Part shown: positions 7,303-17,500 of the stretch, piece after piece
Position numbering within the stretch: position 1 is the first letter of the stretch
Layout of the letters: each line of letters starts with the position of its first letter
NCBI GenBank assembly: GCA_937148845.1
Contig: CAKZRW010000053.1
Span: forward strand, 1 to 58,175
Origin: an uncultured Actinomycetes bacterium
GTDB taxonomy: Bacteria > Actinomycetota > Thermoleophilia > RBG-16-64-13
Direction of reading: 5' to 3'
DNA: 58,175 nt
The notes under the pieces: model-generated
Seen by the model: only the letters and a program-made list of their open reading frames with translations
Databases searched by the model: none
Told to the model about the DNA's origin: nothing
Translations under genes and position numbers: made by a program

Positions 7303-9845
7303 GGCAGCCTCCTTACCAATAGGCCCAGCGTGTCGTCATACCGCACCTCTATCACTCCCCCTTTCTCGGTAGAGCCTCGCCACAAACCTTGTTCATTCAT
7401 TGGCAGAAGCAGCACCCCCTTCAGCTTGCCTTTCCCGTACACCCCGGCCGCAAAGCCCTCAGCCGGTTTGGCCACAGGTAAGTACCCTGGCACCTTGACT
7501 GACTGCCGGTAGAGTTCGCACACTTCCGTCATCGACACGTCGCCTGCGGCCAAGACACCAAGCTCGGACTCAGGCACCAAGAGTGCTGTCTGGTCGGAGG
7601 CTCCCAGACGGGTCTGAGCACGCCAGCCGTTGCCGTCATCACTGTCATCGCCTATCGGGTTGTTGTCTATGGGCACGAACCTGTCTGACCGAGGTTCTTT
7701 AAGGAGGAACTGCCGCGCCTGATCCCGCAAACGCCTGGTTTCTTCTTCCCAGGCAGAATCAGCAGCACGGATCTCTTCCCATGGCACAGCGCTCTGGGGC
7801 CATGTGGAAGTGCCATAGCAACGTTCGATGAGAACGCGAAAATCCCGGGGGAAAGAAAACTCTACCGTCGCCCTGTAGGCGCCAAGTATCGCCAGCGTTC
7901 TAAGGAGAGGTTTCCGGGCATACACATAACCCGTGCCGCCAAAGTCCAGGCTCCCCGGTGGAGGGGTGAGAACGAATAGTCTGGGGTCTTGCCGCCGCGC
8001 TACATGCCTGTGCAATCGCCCACTACGCTGAAGAAGAAGATCCACAGGTGCGATCTCAGTGATCATGTAGTCGAAATCCACATCGAGGCTTTGTTCGACG
8101 ACCTGAGTTGCCACCAGCACACAGCGACCCGGCCGCGCGGTTCGGTCTTTCCCGAACATACGCACAACTTCGCTTGCTAGCTCGCTCCGAGCAGCCGCCT
8201 TGAAGCGAGCGTGGAAAAGCAGCTTCTCGTGTGCGGGAAGCTGTAGAGCTTCGTATACTGCCTGGGCTTGTCTGACCGTGTTGACCACAACACAGCAGCA
8301 GCCGCCGCCGTTGACCACCGCTTGGGCAGCAGCCGCGGTTTTGTCAGCGTCGCCAAGCAGCCCGGGTAGACATTCCACCACCAGATTCTTCGTCGAACTT
8401 GGCGCCCCGACAAGGAATCGCGGCCGGTCACCCTTCTCAGCAACGGTCACCAGGGGGTAAGGTGCCTCGCTAACCTCCAGCGGCCGATCGGCGACCTGTG
8501 CACCGTAAGCCTGCAGCATGGCCTGGCGCTGGGCAGCCGTGAGTGTCGCTGAAAGAAGGATCACCGGGACCCGGAGTGACGAGCACCATTTGAGCAGGCG
8601 CTCGATGATCGCACTCATATAGGCGTCATAGGCGTGTACCTCGTCGATGACAAGAATGCGGCGGTTCAAACCGTAGAGCCGCAAGAAACCGAACTTGACG
8701 TTCATGCCCGCCAGCATGGCCTGGTCCACCGTTCCCACACCGTGCTCGGCCAACATGGCCCGCCGAGTCGGTCGGAACCACGCAGCAGCCAATGCTGCCT
8801 CGTCAGGTGAATCACCCGCAATTGGCCGCACCTCATTCTCCGTCTCGTCGCGTAACCAAGCCATGCCGTGTACCAGTCTGACTTCTGCTGAATCTCCGAG
8901 TCTGGCTAGGTAGTCCGCACGATAGCGCTCAAAAAGGCAGTCGCTCGTGGCCATGGTAGGCAGCGCAAAGTAGAGGCCGCGAAAGCCTTGATCCCGCCAC
9001 TTCTCGGCCAAGATCCAGGCAGCCTCGGTCTTGCCTTCTCCCATGGGCGCCTCGATGATGACTAGGCCAGGTGGGATTGGGTTTTGTAGCAAGAGCGCCT
9101 GGACAGGCCTTGGCACCGCCACAATCTGGTCAGCCTTAGAGTTCCGGCTGTCGGCACCCAACCCAAGCGCTGCCACACAATCACGAGCCACCTCACGTGC
9201 GGCCGCAAAATAGGCGCGAGGGTCGTCAATCCCGCGCAGGCGCTCATCCTCCAAGAACCGCTCGTTGCTCGCCAACCAGTCGCATAGCACCACCCTGCCA
9301 GCAAGAAGCATGCCGAAGGCACTAACGTCCACCCCACAAGGCGCCGGCAACCGGCTTACGTCTAGAACTTCCCGCAAGAGACCGCAGAGCTCCTGCTGGG
9401 CGACCCGATAGCGCTGGCCGAGAGGCGGGGCTTTGTCTTCCCAATTGCCGTGGTGAGCGGCTATTGCCAAAGCCAAGGCATCGGTCTCGCGCCTTTCTAG
9501 TGCCTCTTTGAACAGTTCGCGTACAAACTGCGCTGAGAACCGCTCATGCCGGCAGTCAGCGTCGCCCGTCTTGGGAAAACCGGCCGCGGCGACCTCAGCG
9601 GACAATTCGACAACCCTATGTTGGAACTGAGGACTAGCTTTGCCTACATCGTGAAGTGCCACAAGAAAGGCGACCTCGGTTTCACTGAGGCCCATGTGGG
9701 TTCCAACAGAGGGCAGAGCCAGCGACACAGCCGCCGCGTCCAGCAAGTGCTTCCACAGAGCGTGCCTTGGTTGGCTCTTTGCCCAAAGCACTTTGAAGCT
9801 ATCTTCTGCGGCCAACTTGCCGTCAGTCATCAACACACCAGCCAC
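7299..9845 (-). CDS. cas3: Cas3 nuclease-helicase
   Basis: Cas3 is the HD nuclease/superfamily 2 helicase that degrades DNA bound by Cascade. The 848-residue protein has HD motifs 'LVALHDVGKASPQFQ' (about residues 62-76), 'HERFSA' and 'AIAAHHGNW', then helicase motifs Walker A 'APMGEGKTEAAW', 'VIDEVHAYD', 'LLSATLT', 'VVEQSLDVDFD' and 'QRSGRLHRH'. All catalytic signatures look intact. The start is GTG 9845 with GGAGG eight bases upstream; GTG 9836 and ATG 9830 are alternatives. It is the first gene of the operon, so the cas promoter should lie upstream within 9846-9960, although no strong consensus was seen. Confidence 0.95.
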   Translation of the reverse strand: MAGVLMTDGKLAAEDSFKVLWAKSQPRHALWKHLLDAAAVSLALPSVGTHMGLSETEVAFLVALHDVGKASPQFQHRVVELSAEVAAAGFPKTGDADCRHERFSAQFVRELFKEALERRETDALALAIAAHHGNWEDKAPPLGQRYRVAQQELCGLLREVLDVSRLPAPCGVDVSAFGMLLAGRVVLCDWLASNERFLEDERLRGIDDPRAYFAAAREVARDCVAALGLGADSRNSKADQIVAVPRPVQALLLQNPIPPGLVIIEAPMGEGKTEAAWILAEKWRDQGFRGLYFALPTMATSDCLFERYRADYLARLGDSAEVRLVHGMAWLRDETENEVRPIAGDSPDEAALAAAWFRPTRRAMLAEHGVGTVDQAMLAGMNVKFGFLRLYGLNRRILVIDEVHAYDAYMSAIIERLLKWCSSLRVPVILLSATLTAAQRQAMLQAYGAQVADRPLEVSEAPYPLVTVAEKGDRPRFLVGAPSSTKNLVVECLPGLLGDADKTAAAAQAVVNGGGCCCVVVNTVRQAQAVYEALQLPAHEKLLFHARFKAAARSELASEVVRMFGKDRTARPGRCVLVATQVVEQSLDVDFDYMITEIAPVDLLLQRSGRLHRHVARRQDPRLFVLTPPPGSLDFGGTGYVYARKPLLRTLAILGAYRATVEFSFPRDFRVLIERCYGTSTWPQSAVPWEEIRAADSAWEEETRRLRDQARQFLLKEPRSDRFVPIDNNPIGDDSDDGNGWRAQTRLGASDQTALLVPESELGVLAAGDVSMTEVCELYRQSVKVPGYLPVAKPAEGFAAGVYGKGKLKGVLLLPMNEQGLWRGSTEKGGVIEVRYDDTLGLLVRRLP

Positions 9846-10603
9846 AATTCCTGCCTCCGCAAGCGGCCTGGATAATCGGTCGACTTATTCTCGACTTTAG
9901 CACTTGGCGCGGACAGGAAAACTGCGTTTAGGCTGTTGGGGTTACCCTCACCGCCATTGGAGACTGGCTTCGCGGTCGTCTGGCGCTAAGTGAGCGCAGG
10001 CGCGCACCAAACTGTCCTGGCGTTCCTCGGGGGGAACGGGCAAACCCGGGGAAGTGCGCCCGCCATAGCTGTGAGCGCGCGTCGATACCTACCACGCGAT
10101 GTCAGGAGTGCTTGCAGCCGACAGGCGCAGGGGAGTCCGGCGTCGGCCGTCAGGTCCGAATAGGTCAGGCCGTAGCCCAACCTGCCAGTACGACATCGAA
10201 AGAGCAGGTGAAGACCAACCAAGTTTGCACTGCCCGGTGTCCCGCGGGTAACAACCTGTTTCCCGTCCTCTTAATGACAGAGGCTTTTAGGGAGGAGGAC
10301 ACGAGTGCGACCTCCCGGCTCTTCTAATCGTTCTCTATGGCTGACCCGCTGCAGACTTTGCCTGAGCCACTGGAATGGATAATTTCGGCTTCTACAGCCC
10401 AAGCAGTCTTCGCCGACGCCTGCCGGATCTTGTCGCGAGCGCCAGTCGAGGCGCACGATATGGGCACAGCTTCTGCACCAGCAGTCTCCTTGGCAGACCC
10501 TTCATGGAATGCCGGTTTCGGACCCAGGAGCTTGGACCACAACGGGCCTAGAAAACGACCTCCGGCCGTTGCTCCTTTCCCAGCATCTAGCCACACCAGG
10601 TCC
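9846..10603. other. Gene-free stretch with nested inverted repeats (candidate structured RNA)
   Basis: No convincing protein gene was found between cas3 and glnK. Two nested blocks stand out. First, 9999-10007 pairs with 10054-10064 (9 bp, two-base bulge) and encloses hairpins 10022-10026/10033-10037 and 10038-10040/10045-10047. Second, 10097-10103 pairs with 10192-10198 (7 bp) and encloses 10117-10122/10142-10147 (6 bp) and 10151-10155/10180-10184 (5 bp). The layout resembles multibranched RNA, but G+C-rich DNA gives chance stems and no known family was recognised. The cas3 promoter should also lie here. Bases 10200-10603 show nothing recognisable. Confidence 0.3.
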
Positions 10604-10945
10604 CTACGCTATCGCCGACACCCCGGTCTCCCCCGTGCGGATGCGCAAGCATTCCTGCACATCGAGCACGAAAATCTTGCCGTCGCCTATATTGCCCGTG
10701 CGCGCCCCCCGGGTGATGGCATCGACAGCCTGCCAAAGTTTGTTATTGCTTACAGCGAGTTCGACCTTGATCTTGTGCAAGAGACCGCCTCGCTCCACAT
10801 GACTCCGGTAGACTTCGGCTACGCCCTTCTGGCGGCCGCGGCCCATGACGTCGGAGACCGTGAGCAAAAAGATCTCCTCCTCCTCCAAAGCCGCGATGAC
10901 ATCGTCGAGTCGGTCCGGCTGGATGATGGCGATGATGTATTTCAC
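10604..10945 (-). CDS. glnK: PII nitrogen-regulatory protein (GlnK-like), first copy
   Basis: PII proteins sense ATP/ADP and 2-oxoglutarate and control ammonium channels. Translation should start at GTG 10945 ('VKYIIAIIQP', 113 residues), preceded by AAGGAG; an upstream in-frame extension is not PII-like. The T-loop reads 'GRGRQKGVAEVYRSHVE'. It aligns without gaps to E. coli GlnB: Gln39, Lys40, Tyr46 and Lys58 equivalents are kept, but position 51, the uridylylated tyrosine, is Glu. The C-terminal 'GDGKIFVLDV' and 'RIRTGE' nucleotide-binding signatures are intact. It lies 40 bases after the amt gene in the same direction, a classic amt-glnK operon. Confidence 0.93.
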   Translation of the reverse strand: MKYIIAIIQPDRLDDVIAALEEEEIFLLTVSDVMGRGRQKGVAEVYRSHVERGGLLHKIKVELAVSNNKLWQAVDAITRGARTGNIGDGKIFVLDVQECLRIRTGETGVSAIA

Positions 10946-10985
10946 TGACACCCTCTCCTTCTTGGTAGCCCGCGAGTGTCCCTTG

Positions 10986-12224
10986 CTAGCCCACAAGGGT
11001 ATAGGCCGACTCGCTGTGCTGAGTGAGATCCAGGCCGATGTTCTCGCTATCCACGCTCACACGTAGACCCATCACTTTGTCGACCAACTTGAGCAGCCCG
11101 AAGCTGAGAACGAACGAATACACTGCGCAAATGGCAAGAGCCGCCGCCTGCAGGCCAAGTAGTCGCCAACCCCCAGCCGAAAACAACCCGTCAGCTCCCC
11201 CGGGATTGACCGTTGTCGTGGCCCACAACCCGGTCAGCAGGGCACCGAGCATACCCCCCACCCCGTGGACACCAAAGGCGTCCAGCGAGTCGTCATAGCC
11301 CACCTTCACTTTGAGGAAAACCACAGCGGCGTAGCAGGCCAAGCCAGCCAACGCTCCGATCCCTACTGCCCCCCAGGGGCTTACAAAGCCGGACGCAGGG
11401 GTCACCGCCACCAGGCCTGCCACAACGCCCGAGATGGTCCCCAGCGCGGTGGGCCTCTTGCTCTTGATCCATTCAAGTCCAGCCCAGGCCAGACCCGCAG
11501 TGCCAGCAGCCAGGTGAGTATTGAGGAACGCCGATACGGCGAGCTCCCCTGCAGTAAGCGCACTGCCCGCATTGAAGCCGAACCAGCCCAACCAGAGAAG
11601 GGCCGCCCCCAGGATGGCAAAGGGCAGGTTATGGGGCGGAGAGATGTCCGGGTAACCCCGACGTTTGCCCACTACAAGCGCCGCCGCCAGAGCCGCCATG
11701 CCTGCGTTGATGTGGACCACGGTCCCTCCGGCGAAGTCGAGGGCCCCCCACTCCCGCAGCAGTCCCCCGACACCCCATACCCAGTGGGCCATGGGATCAT
11801 ACACGAGAGTGCTCCACAGCACCGAGAAGACGAGAAAGGCGCTGAACTTCATCCGCTCGGCAAAGGCGCCCACGATGAGGGCGGGTGTGATGATGGCGAA
11901 CATCATCTGGAAAGCCATGAACAGCTGGTGGGGAATGGTGGCGGCATAGTCGGGATTGGGTTCGACACCTACCCCGCGAAGCAGAGCCCAACTAAAGTCC
12001 CCGATGATCCCGCCCTTGTCCGGCCCAAAGGCCAGACTGTAGCCGAGGAGGATCCACTGCAGACTGATGACGCCGATCAGGATAAGACACTGCATCATCA
12101 CCGAGAGCACGTTCTTGCGCCGTACCAGCCCGCCATAGAAGAACGCCAGACCCGGAGTCATCAGCATCACCAAAGCCGTGCTGATCAGCATCCAAGCGGT
12201 GTCGCCGGCCTCAATGCTCGCCAT
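10986..12224 (-). CDS. amt: Ammonium transporter Amt, first copy
   Basis: This membrane channel moves ammonium/ammonia into the cell as a trimer blocked by GlnK. The start is ATG 12224 (412 residues), with AGGGAAGGAG ahead; 28 additional upstream codons are unlikely. The opening 'DTAWMLISTALVMLMTPGLAFFYGGLV' region and 'AFAERM' segment match the family. The pore twin histidines are visible in 'GTVVHINAGM' and 'FGVHGVGGMLG'. About eleven membrane helices are predicted by hydrophobicity. It is followed by glnK, so expression is probably nitrogen-controlled, although no operator was identified in the 282 bases upstream. Confidence 0.95.
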   Translation of the reverse strand: MASIEAGDTAWMLISTALVMLMTPGLAFFYGGLVRRKNVLSVMMQCLILIGVISLQWILLGYSLAFGPDKGGIIGDFSWALLRGVGVEPNPDYAATIPHQLFMAFQMMFAIITPALIVGAFAERMKFSAFLVFSVLWSTLVYDPMAHWVWGVGGLLREWGALDFAGGTVVHINAGMAALAAALVVGKRRGYPDISPPHNLPFAILGAALLWLGWFGFNAGSALTAGELAVSAFLNTHLAAGTAGLAWAGLEWIKSKRPTALGTISGVVAGLVAVTPASGFVSPWGAVGIGALAGLACYAAVVFLKVKVGYDDSLDAFGVHGVGGMLGALLTGLWATTTVNPGGADGLFSAGGWRLLGLQAAALAICAVYSFVLSFGLLKLVDKVMGLRVSVDSENIGLDLTQHSESAYTLVG

Positions 12225-12506
12225 ACGCTTCTCCTTCCCTGCCTTGGTTGGCGGTGCTTTCCCTGTTGTCCATCCGTCGAGACTGCCTGTCCCACAGGCC
12301 GCGGCCAACCAGGGACCTCATCCTCCGATTACAGCGGAAAAAGACAGTGACGTTTATCGCCAGGAGTACAGGAATAGGGGCCTTAATTTGTACCAGTGTA
12401 GTAGCAGCCATAAACAGGGCAAGGGAAAAGTCGTCGATGAGCTGCGGCCGGCTGGCAGACCGCGGTCTCTCAGCGCTCCCCAGCACTCCATCCTTGGCTG
12501 GTCATC

Positions 12507-14168
12507 TTAGCCTTGGAGGAGACTGCGCGCCTTCAGCCCTAGACCCAGTCGCTCCTTGTGCTCGGTGGCAAAGACATCCAGCCCGGTGATCTCGGCGATC
12601 TTCTCCAGGCGATAGCGGACCGTATGCCGGTGTGCGAAAAGGTCCGCCGCCGTCTTGGTGAGGTTCTCGTTGTTGGCGAAGAAGACGCTGAGCGTCTGCA
12701 AAAGCTGTGTCTTGTTCGCTTCATCGTAGCGCTCGATAGGAGCTATCGTCTCTTCGTAGAGTAGCCGGATCTCGTCGGGGTCCTTCTCCCAGATCTCAAG
12801 AAGCAGCCTGTAGGTTCCCACTTCGCGGAAGTGCAACCGGCAACCGGGTCCTTTCAGCTTACGGCCCACTTTCAGCGCGACCAGCGCCTCCTTGTAGCCG
12901 CGGTCCATCTCCCCCGGCTCAGGGACAAAACTGCTCATCCCGGCCGATATAGTGAGCCCATCCCCGGTCCGGCCCAACTCTTGCAGAACTCCCACCAGAC
13001 GACCGAGGGCAGCAGGGTCACGGGCGGTCTCCCCGCAGACGAAGATGATTATCTGATTGGATTTCAGGCTACAAAGGGACAACGGTTCCACAGCCGCCAG
13101 GTGACGAGACACGAGGCTGAATACGCGCTCGACCGCCCCAGTGAGCTCAGACTGAGCAAGACGGCCACCGTCTCGCCCCGCGCCCGGCGGGGCCGGCTCG
13201 TCCGCGCTCAAAAGGACCACAGCCGCTCCTCGGCTTAGGTCACAACCAAGAAAGGCCCCGCGGCGAAGCAGAGAATCCCCGGTACCGGCCTCACCACTGA
13301 TGACATCATCAACGAAGTCGCCCTTGAGACGCACTTCGGTCTCGAAACGAACCCGGTCTTGGGCCATCTCCAACGCGGCAATGGTGGCGGCGTGCTCCAG
13401 AACCACCTGCTCCATCCCCGACAGCTCTGCTGCCTCGGTGAAGGCAGACAAGTAACCCAGCGACTTGTGTCCGGCGATGATCGGCAAAGCCAGAAGAGCG
13501 GGCAGACCCTCTTCGCGTACCCCGAAGGCTCTCTCCCCGCGACCCTCACGGCTGAAGATGTCACGTACCGCCGGTCGTGCGAGCACCTCCCGCAGCGTCT
13601 CGAGAGAAAGGGGCAGACCGCGCGAAGCCGCCAGCACCTCAAGCCACACGTCGAGTACGACCACTGGCCGCTCGAGCAGTCGGGAGACCTCTTCCACCAG
13701 CTCCTGCCACCCCCCTCCGCGGATCACCACCCCGAGCAGACTCCGGTGGATAGCTTGAGAACGCTCCAGCAGCGAGGCCTGCCGGTTGATGATGATTTCG
13801 GTCGCGTCTTGCATGAGCCGAGTCCACCGTAGGCTCTGGGGGACCTCGACCAAGGGGAACTTCCGCTTGTCGGCCAGCTCGATGACGTCAGGGGGTATGC
13901 TGCCTACGAAACGCGTGGTCTTGACAAAGAGGGCGGAGGCGTCGGCCATCATCACCCGGCGGCAGAACTCTCGCTGGCGCTCGACGTCTCCACTCACTGC
14001 GTAGAGAGTCGACAAGACCATCTCACCGCCGGAAAGCCAGTCGGCGATGTCCGGCACCTCGCCCACGGTGACCGAGGTGACCCGCCTGTCGAGCCCCTCC
14101 CGCCCGGCAAGCAAGGTGGCCTCCTTTAGGATCTCAAGTTCAAGGATCTGAGCTACAGTCACCGGCAT
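12507..14168 (-). CDS. PucR-family transcriptional regulator
   Basis: A 553-residue cytoplasmic regulator starting at ATG 14168 (weak GAGG upstream). The N-terminal PucR domain (about residues 1-125) has 'TVAQILEL' and 'GEVPDIADWLSGGEMVLST', typical of purine-catabolism regulators. The middle is a GAF/GGDEF-like CdaR domain. The C-terminal helix-turn-helix is 'NNENLTKTAADLFAHRHTVRYRLEKI'-like, with the invariant HRHTVRYRL box. The family controls purine, allantoin or aromatic-acid use. It is divergent from the activase gene at 14541, 372 bases away, which makes that operon or its own promoter the likely target. The exact ligand cannot be told from sequence. Confidence 0.9.
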   Translation of the reverse strand: MPVTVAQILELEILKEATLLAGREGLDRRVTSVTVGEVPDIADWLSGGEMVLSTLYAVSGDVERQREFCRRVMMADASALFVKTTRFVGSIPPDVIELADKRKFPLVEVPQSLRWTRLMQDATEIIINRQASLLERSQAIHRSLLGVVIRGGGWQELVEEVSRLLERPVVVLDVWLEVLAASRGLPLSLETLREVLARPAVRDIFSREGRGERAFGVREEGLPALLALPIIAGHKSLGYLSAFTEAAELSGMEQVVLEHAATIAALEMAQDRVRFETEVRLKGDFVDDVISGEAGTGDSLLRRGAFLGCDLSRGAAVVLLSADEPAPPGAGRDGGRLAQSELTGAVERVFSLVSRHLAAVEPLSLCSLKSNQIIIFVCGETARDPAALGRLVGVLQELGRTGDGLTISAGMSSFVPEPGEMDRGYKEALVALKVGRKLKGPGCRLHFREVGTYRLLLEIWEKDPDEIRLLYEETIAPIERYDEANKTQLLQTLSVFFANNENLTKTAADLFAHRHTVRYRLEKIAEITGLDVFATEHKERLGLGLKARSLLQG

Positions 14169-14540
14169 GCCTCGTAGGATAGCATCGGGGTAACCTTTTG
14201 GCCATATGTCTAAAGCCTTTCGGGCAGACGGGGTCGTCTTCCCTTCAGGAATGCAAGACGGCCGGGGCTTGTGTACCCGGCGCCGCGCCGACGCTACCCT
14301 GGGCCTGGCCCGCGCCGCGCCAACGCTACCCTGGGCCTGGCCCACACCGCGGAAAGTCCTCCACGGCGCGTAGCGTAGAATGACGACTCGCCGCCCACAT
14401 GTTCACCCACGTGCTAATCTATCCGCGCTGCACGGCATGGACTAGAGAGGGCGGTCAAGCCGCGCCGAGGCTGCCGAGCAGCCTGAGTGCCCGGTGCGGT
14501 CTCTCCCGCTTGAAGTCGCGGAAGACGATTCGAGAGGACG
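14169..14540. other. Divergent intergenic region, pucR / activase operon
   Basis: This 372-base region separates two divergent transcription units, so both promoters should be here. The only clear structure is a 32-base tandem duplication at 14279-14342. No strong sigma-70 hexamers were seen. The Shine-Dalgarno sequence of the plus-strand gene, GAGAGGA, lies at 14532-14538. No small gene is supported. Confidence 0.5.
14279..14342. repeat. 32-bp tandem duplication between pucR and the activase gene
   Basis: Units 14279-14310 and 14311-14342 differ at only two positions. Each holds GACGCTACCCTGGGCCTGGCC or its A-variant and ends in the near-palindrome GGGCCTGGCCC. A shortened third start (CACACCGCG) follows. 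Position between divergent genes makes duplicated regulator-binding sites plausible, but a simple replication duplication is equally possible. Confidence 0.75.
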
Positions 14541-17500
14541 ATGGCTACGCTTGGCATCGACATCGGCTGTATCAGCGTGAAGATCGCGGTAGTGGGCGGC
14601 CCTGAGGATCGAGATACCTTCGAGACACTCGCCACAGGATCCGCCCTTTTCCATGACCCTGAGGCCGAGGGCAGAGTCCTTCCCCATCCCGAGGCACCCC
14701 CAGTGTTGGCCACCGCATATCGCCGCATCAAGGGCAACCCTACTGAAGCGGCCCGGCAACTCCTGGACGAAGTGCTCAAAGCGCTTCCTCAGGGCACGGT
14801 GACCGGCATGGCTGTGACCGGGACGGGCGGTCGACTACTGGGTAAGCTCCTGGGGGTCCCCTACGAGAACGAGTTCAAGGCCATCGCCCGCGCTATCGGG
14901 GCGCTCCACCCCGACGTCACTACCGTTTTTGAGATGGGGGGCGAAACGTCCAAGTTCATCCGCCTCGAGACCGATCCTGCCACCGGTCGCATCGGCATCG
15001 CTGACTACGGCACTAATGGCGACTGCGCCGCGGGTACCGGTTCCTTCATGGACCAGCAGGCCAACCGGCTCCTCTACAACATCGAAGAAGTGGGCGACAT
15101 TGTGTGCCGAGCCGGAAAGGCGGCCTCCGTAGCCGGAAGGTGCTCAGTTTTTGCCAAGTCCGATATGATCCACGCCCAGCAGAAGGGCTATCAACCGCCG
15201 GAGGTGCTCAAAGGTCTATGCAACGCGGTGGTGCGGAACTACCGCGGCACCATCACCAAAGGCAAGGAGATCGGGGAGCGGGTGGCGTTCATCGGCGGTG
15301 TGGCCGCCAACAAGGGTGCTGTCGCCGCCATGCGGGAGGCTTTTGAGACCGATTCCGACCACTTGATCGTGCCGACCTACTACGCTTGGATGGGTGCCAT
15401 CGGCAGTGCCCTCACTGTCGCCGACGAGCAGGCAGGCCGGTCCCTGGTCGAGATCGACCTGAGTCACCTCGACACTTCTTTGTCAGCCGATTTTCCTACC
15501 AGCGAGCCGCTTTCTCTGGAAAGGGTCATCCTACTGCGGGACCGGGTGAAACCCTATCGGTTTCTGGACACCGGCAAGATCGAAGCCTATCTGGGGATAG
15601 ACGTGGGATCGGTCTCCACCAACCTGGTAGTTCTCGACAAGGCCGGAGAGGTGGTCAAGGAGATCTACGTCAAGACCGACGGCCGCCCGGTAGAGGTGGT
15701 CAACCGAGGCTTAGCCGAAATCTATGAAGAAATGGGCGAGCGACTTGAGATCCTAGGCGTCGCCACCACCGGGTCAGGGCGCGAGCTCATCGGGGAGCTC
15801 GTGGGAGCCGACCTCGTCATCGACGAGATCACCGCCCACAAGACAGGTGCTACCTTCGTCGGCCGCAAGTTACTGGGGAGAGTACCAGACACCATCTTCG
15901 AGATAGGGGGGCAGGACTCCAAGTACATCAGCCTGCAGGACGGCGTGGTAGTGGACTTCGCCATGAACGAAGCTTGCGCGGCTGGCACCGGCTCGTTCCT
16001 TGAGGAACAAGCAGAGAAGCTGGGGATCAACATAATCGGCGAGTTCGCCCAGCTGGCCCTCTCCTCGACTGCGCCCATCCGTCTGGGCGAGCGCTGCACT
16101 GTGTTCATGGAGCGCGATGTCAACGCCTACCTGCAGCGCGGCGCGGCCAAGAAGGACCTGGTGGCTGGGCTGGCTTACTCCATCGCTTACAACTACCTCA
16201 ACCGGCTGGTAGGCCAGCGACATATCGGTGACACCATCTATTTCCAGGGCGGCACTGCCTACAACGACAGCGTGGCCGCAGCTTTCAGCATGATCCTCGG
16301 CAAGGAGATCATCGTCCCACCCCATAACGGGGTGATGGGCGCCATAGGGGCGGCTCTGCTCGCTCGCGAGAAGATGGCGGTCACGGAGGCAGCCTCCCGC
16401 TTCCGTGGCTGGGATCTGGAGAAGGTCGAGTACACGGTGAGGGAGTTCACCTGCAAGGGCTGCAGCAACGAATGCGACATCCGTCAATTCACCATCGGTG
16501 AAGAGAAGACTTACTGGGGCGACAAGTGCTCCGACCGCTACCGCAAGCGGGCCAAGGTCGATAAGGAGCCTGTCATCCGCGACCTCCTTCAGTTCCGCAA
16601 CGCTCTTTTCTTCTCGTATGTGACCCAGTCCGAAGACTTCACGGGGGTACTTCGCGGCGAGACCGAGGCCCCGAGGGGCACCGTGGGCATCCCCCGGGCG
16701 ATGTACACCTACGATCGCCTGCCGTTCTGGGCCACCTTTTTCAAGAGTTGCGGCTTCGACGTGGTGGTTTCGCGGCAGACCGACAAGAAGATCCGCAGCT
16801 TGGGCATCGACGCTTCGGTGGCTGAGCCCTGCTTCCCCATCCGAGTAGCTCATGGCCACGTGGCAGAGCTGCTCGAGTTGGGGGTGGATTGGGTGTTCGT
16901 GCCCAATGTGATAAACGAGGAGACCGACCACCCCGACATCGAATCGCACGCTTGTCCTTGGGGGCAGACTCTGCCGCACGTGCTTCGTCTAGCCCCCCGT
17001 TTCGAGCCGGCTTATGACCGTTTCCTCACTCCCACTATTCATTTCCGCCGGGGTCCCGACTACGTACGGCAGACACTGCGCAAGGCCCTTAGACCGTTGG
17101 GCATCCCGGGCAAGACGGTCGATCAAGCTCTGAAGGACGCCTACGAGGCCCAGGCCGATTTCCGGGCCAGGCTGCTCGTGGCCGGGGCGGAGGCGCTGGC
17201 CCAGCTCGAAGAAAACGACGAGCTCGGCATCGTGCTGGTGGGCCGTCCGTACAACATCTACGACCCGGGCGTCAACATGGACATCCCGGCCAAGTTGCGC
17301 CGCTACTATGGCGTGAACGTCATCCCTATCGACTTCCTCCCCCTGTGGGGCAAGGACACCCGGGCGGTGACTCCCAACATGTTCTGGAACTACGGCCGCA
17401 AGATCTTGCAGGCGGGCAAGATCGTGGCCGAACATCCCAATCTGCACATCATCTATATGACCAACTTCAAGTGCGGACCCGACTCCTACGTCAAGCACTT

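Noticed and set aside
10090-10200. Signal-recognition-particle-like RNA
   Set aside because: A GTCAGGTCCG stretch recalls the SRP loop, but the essential GGAAGGAAGCAGCC sequence is absent.
10337-10948. Plus-strand 203-codon open frame over glnK
   Set aside because: It overlaps the PII gene, which has decisive motifs, and extends into non-coding DNA.
11265-12350. Plus-strand 361-codon open frame opposite amt
   Set aside because: It is antisense to the first ammonium transporter and has no recognisable motif or ribosome site.
15870-16979. Minus-strand 369-codon open frame
   Set aside because: It lies inside the activase gene on the other strand. The activase motifs are unambiguous and this frame has none.
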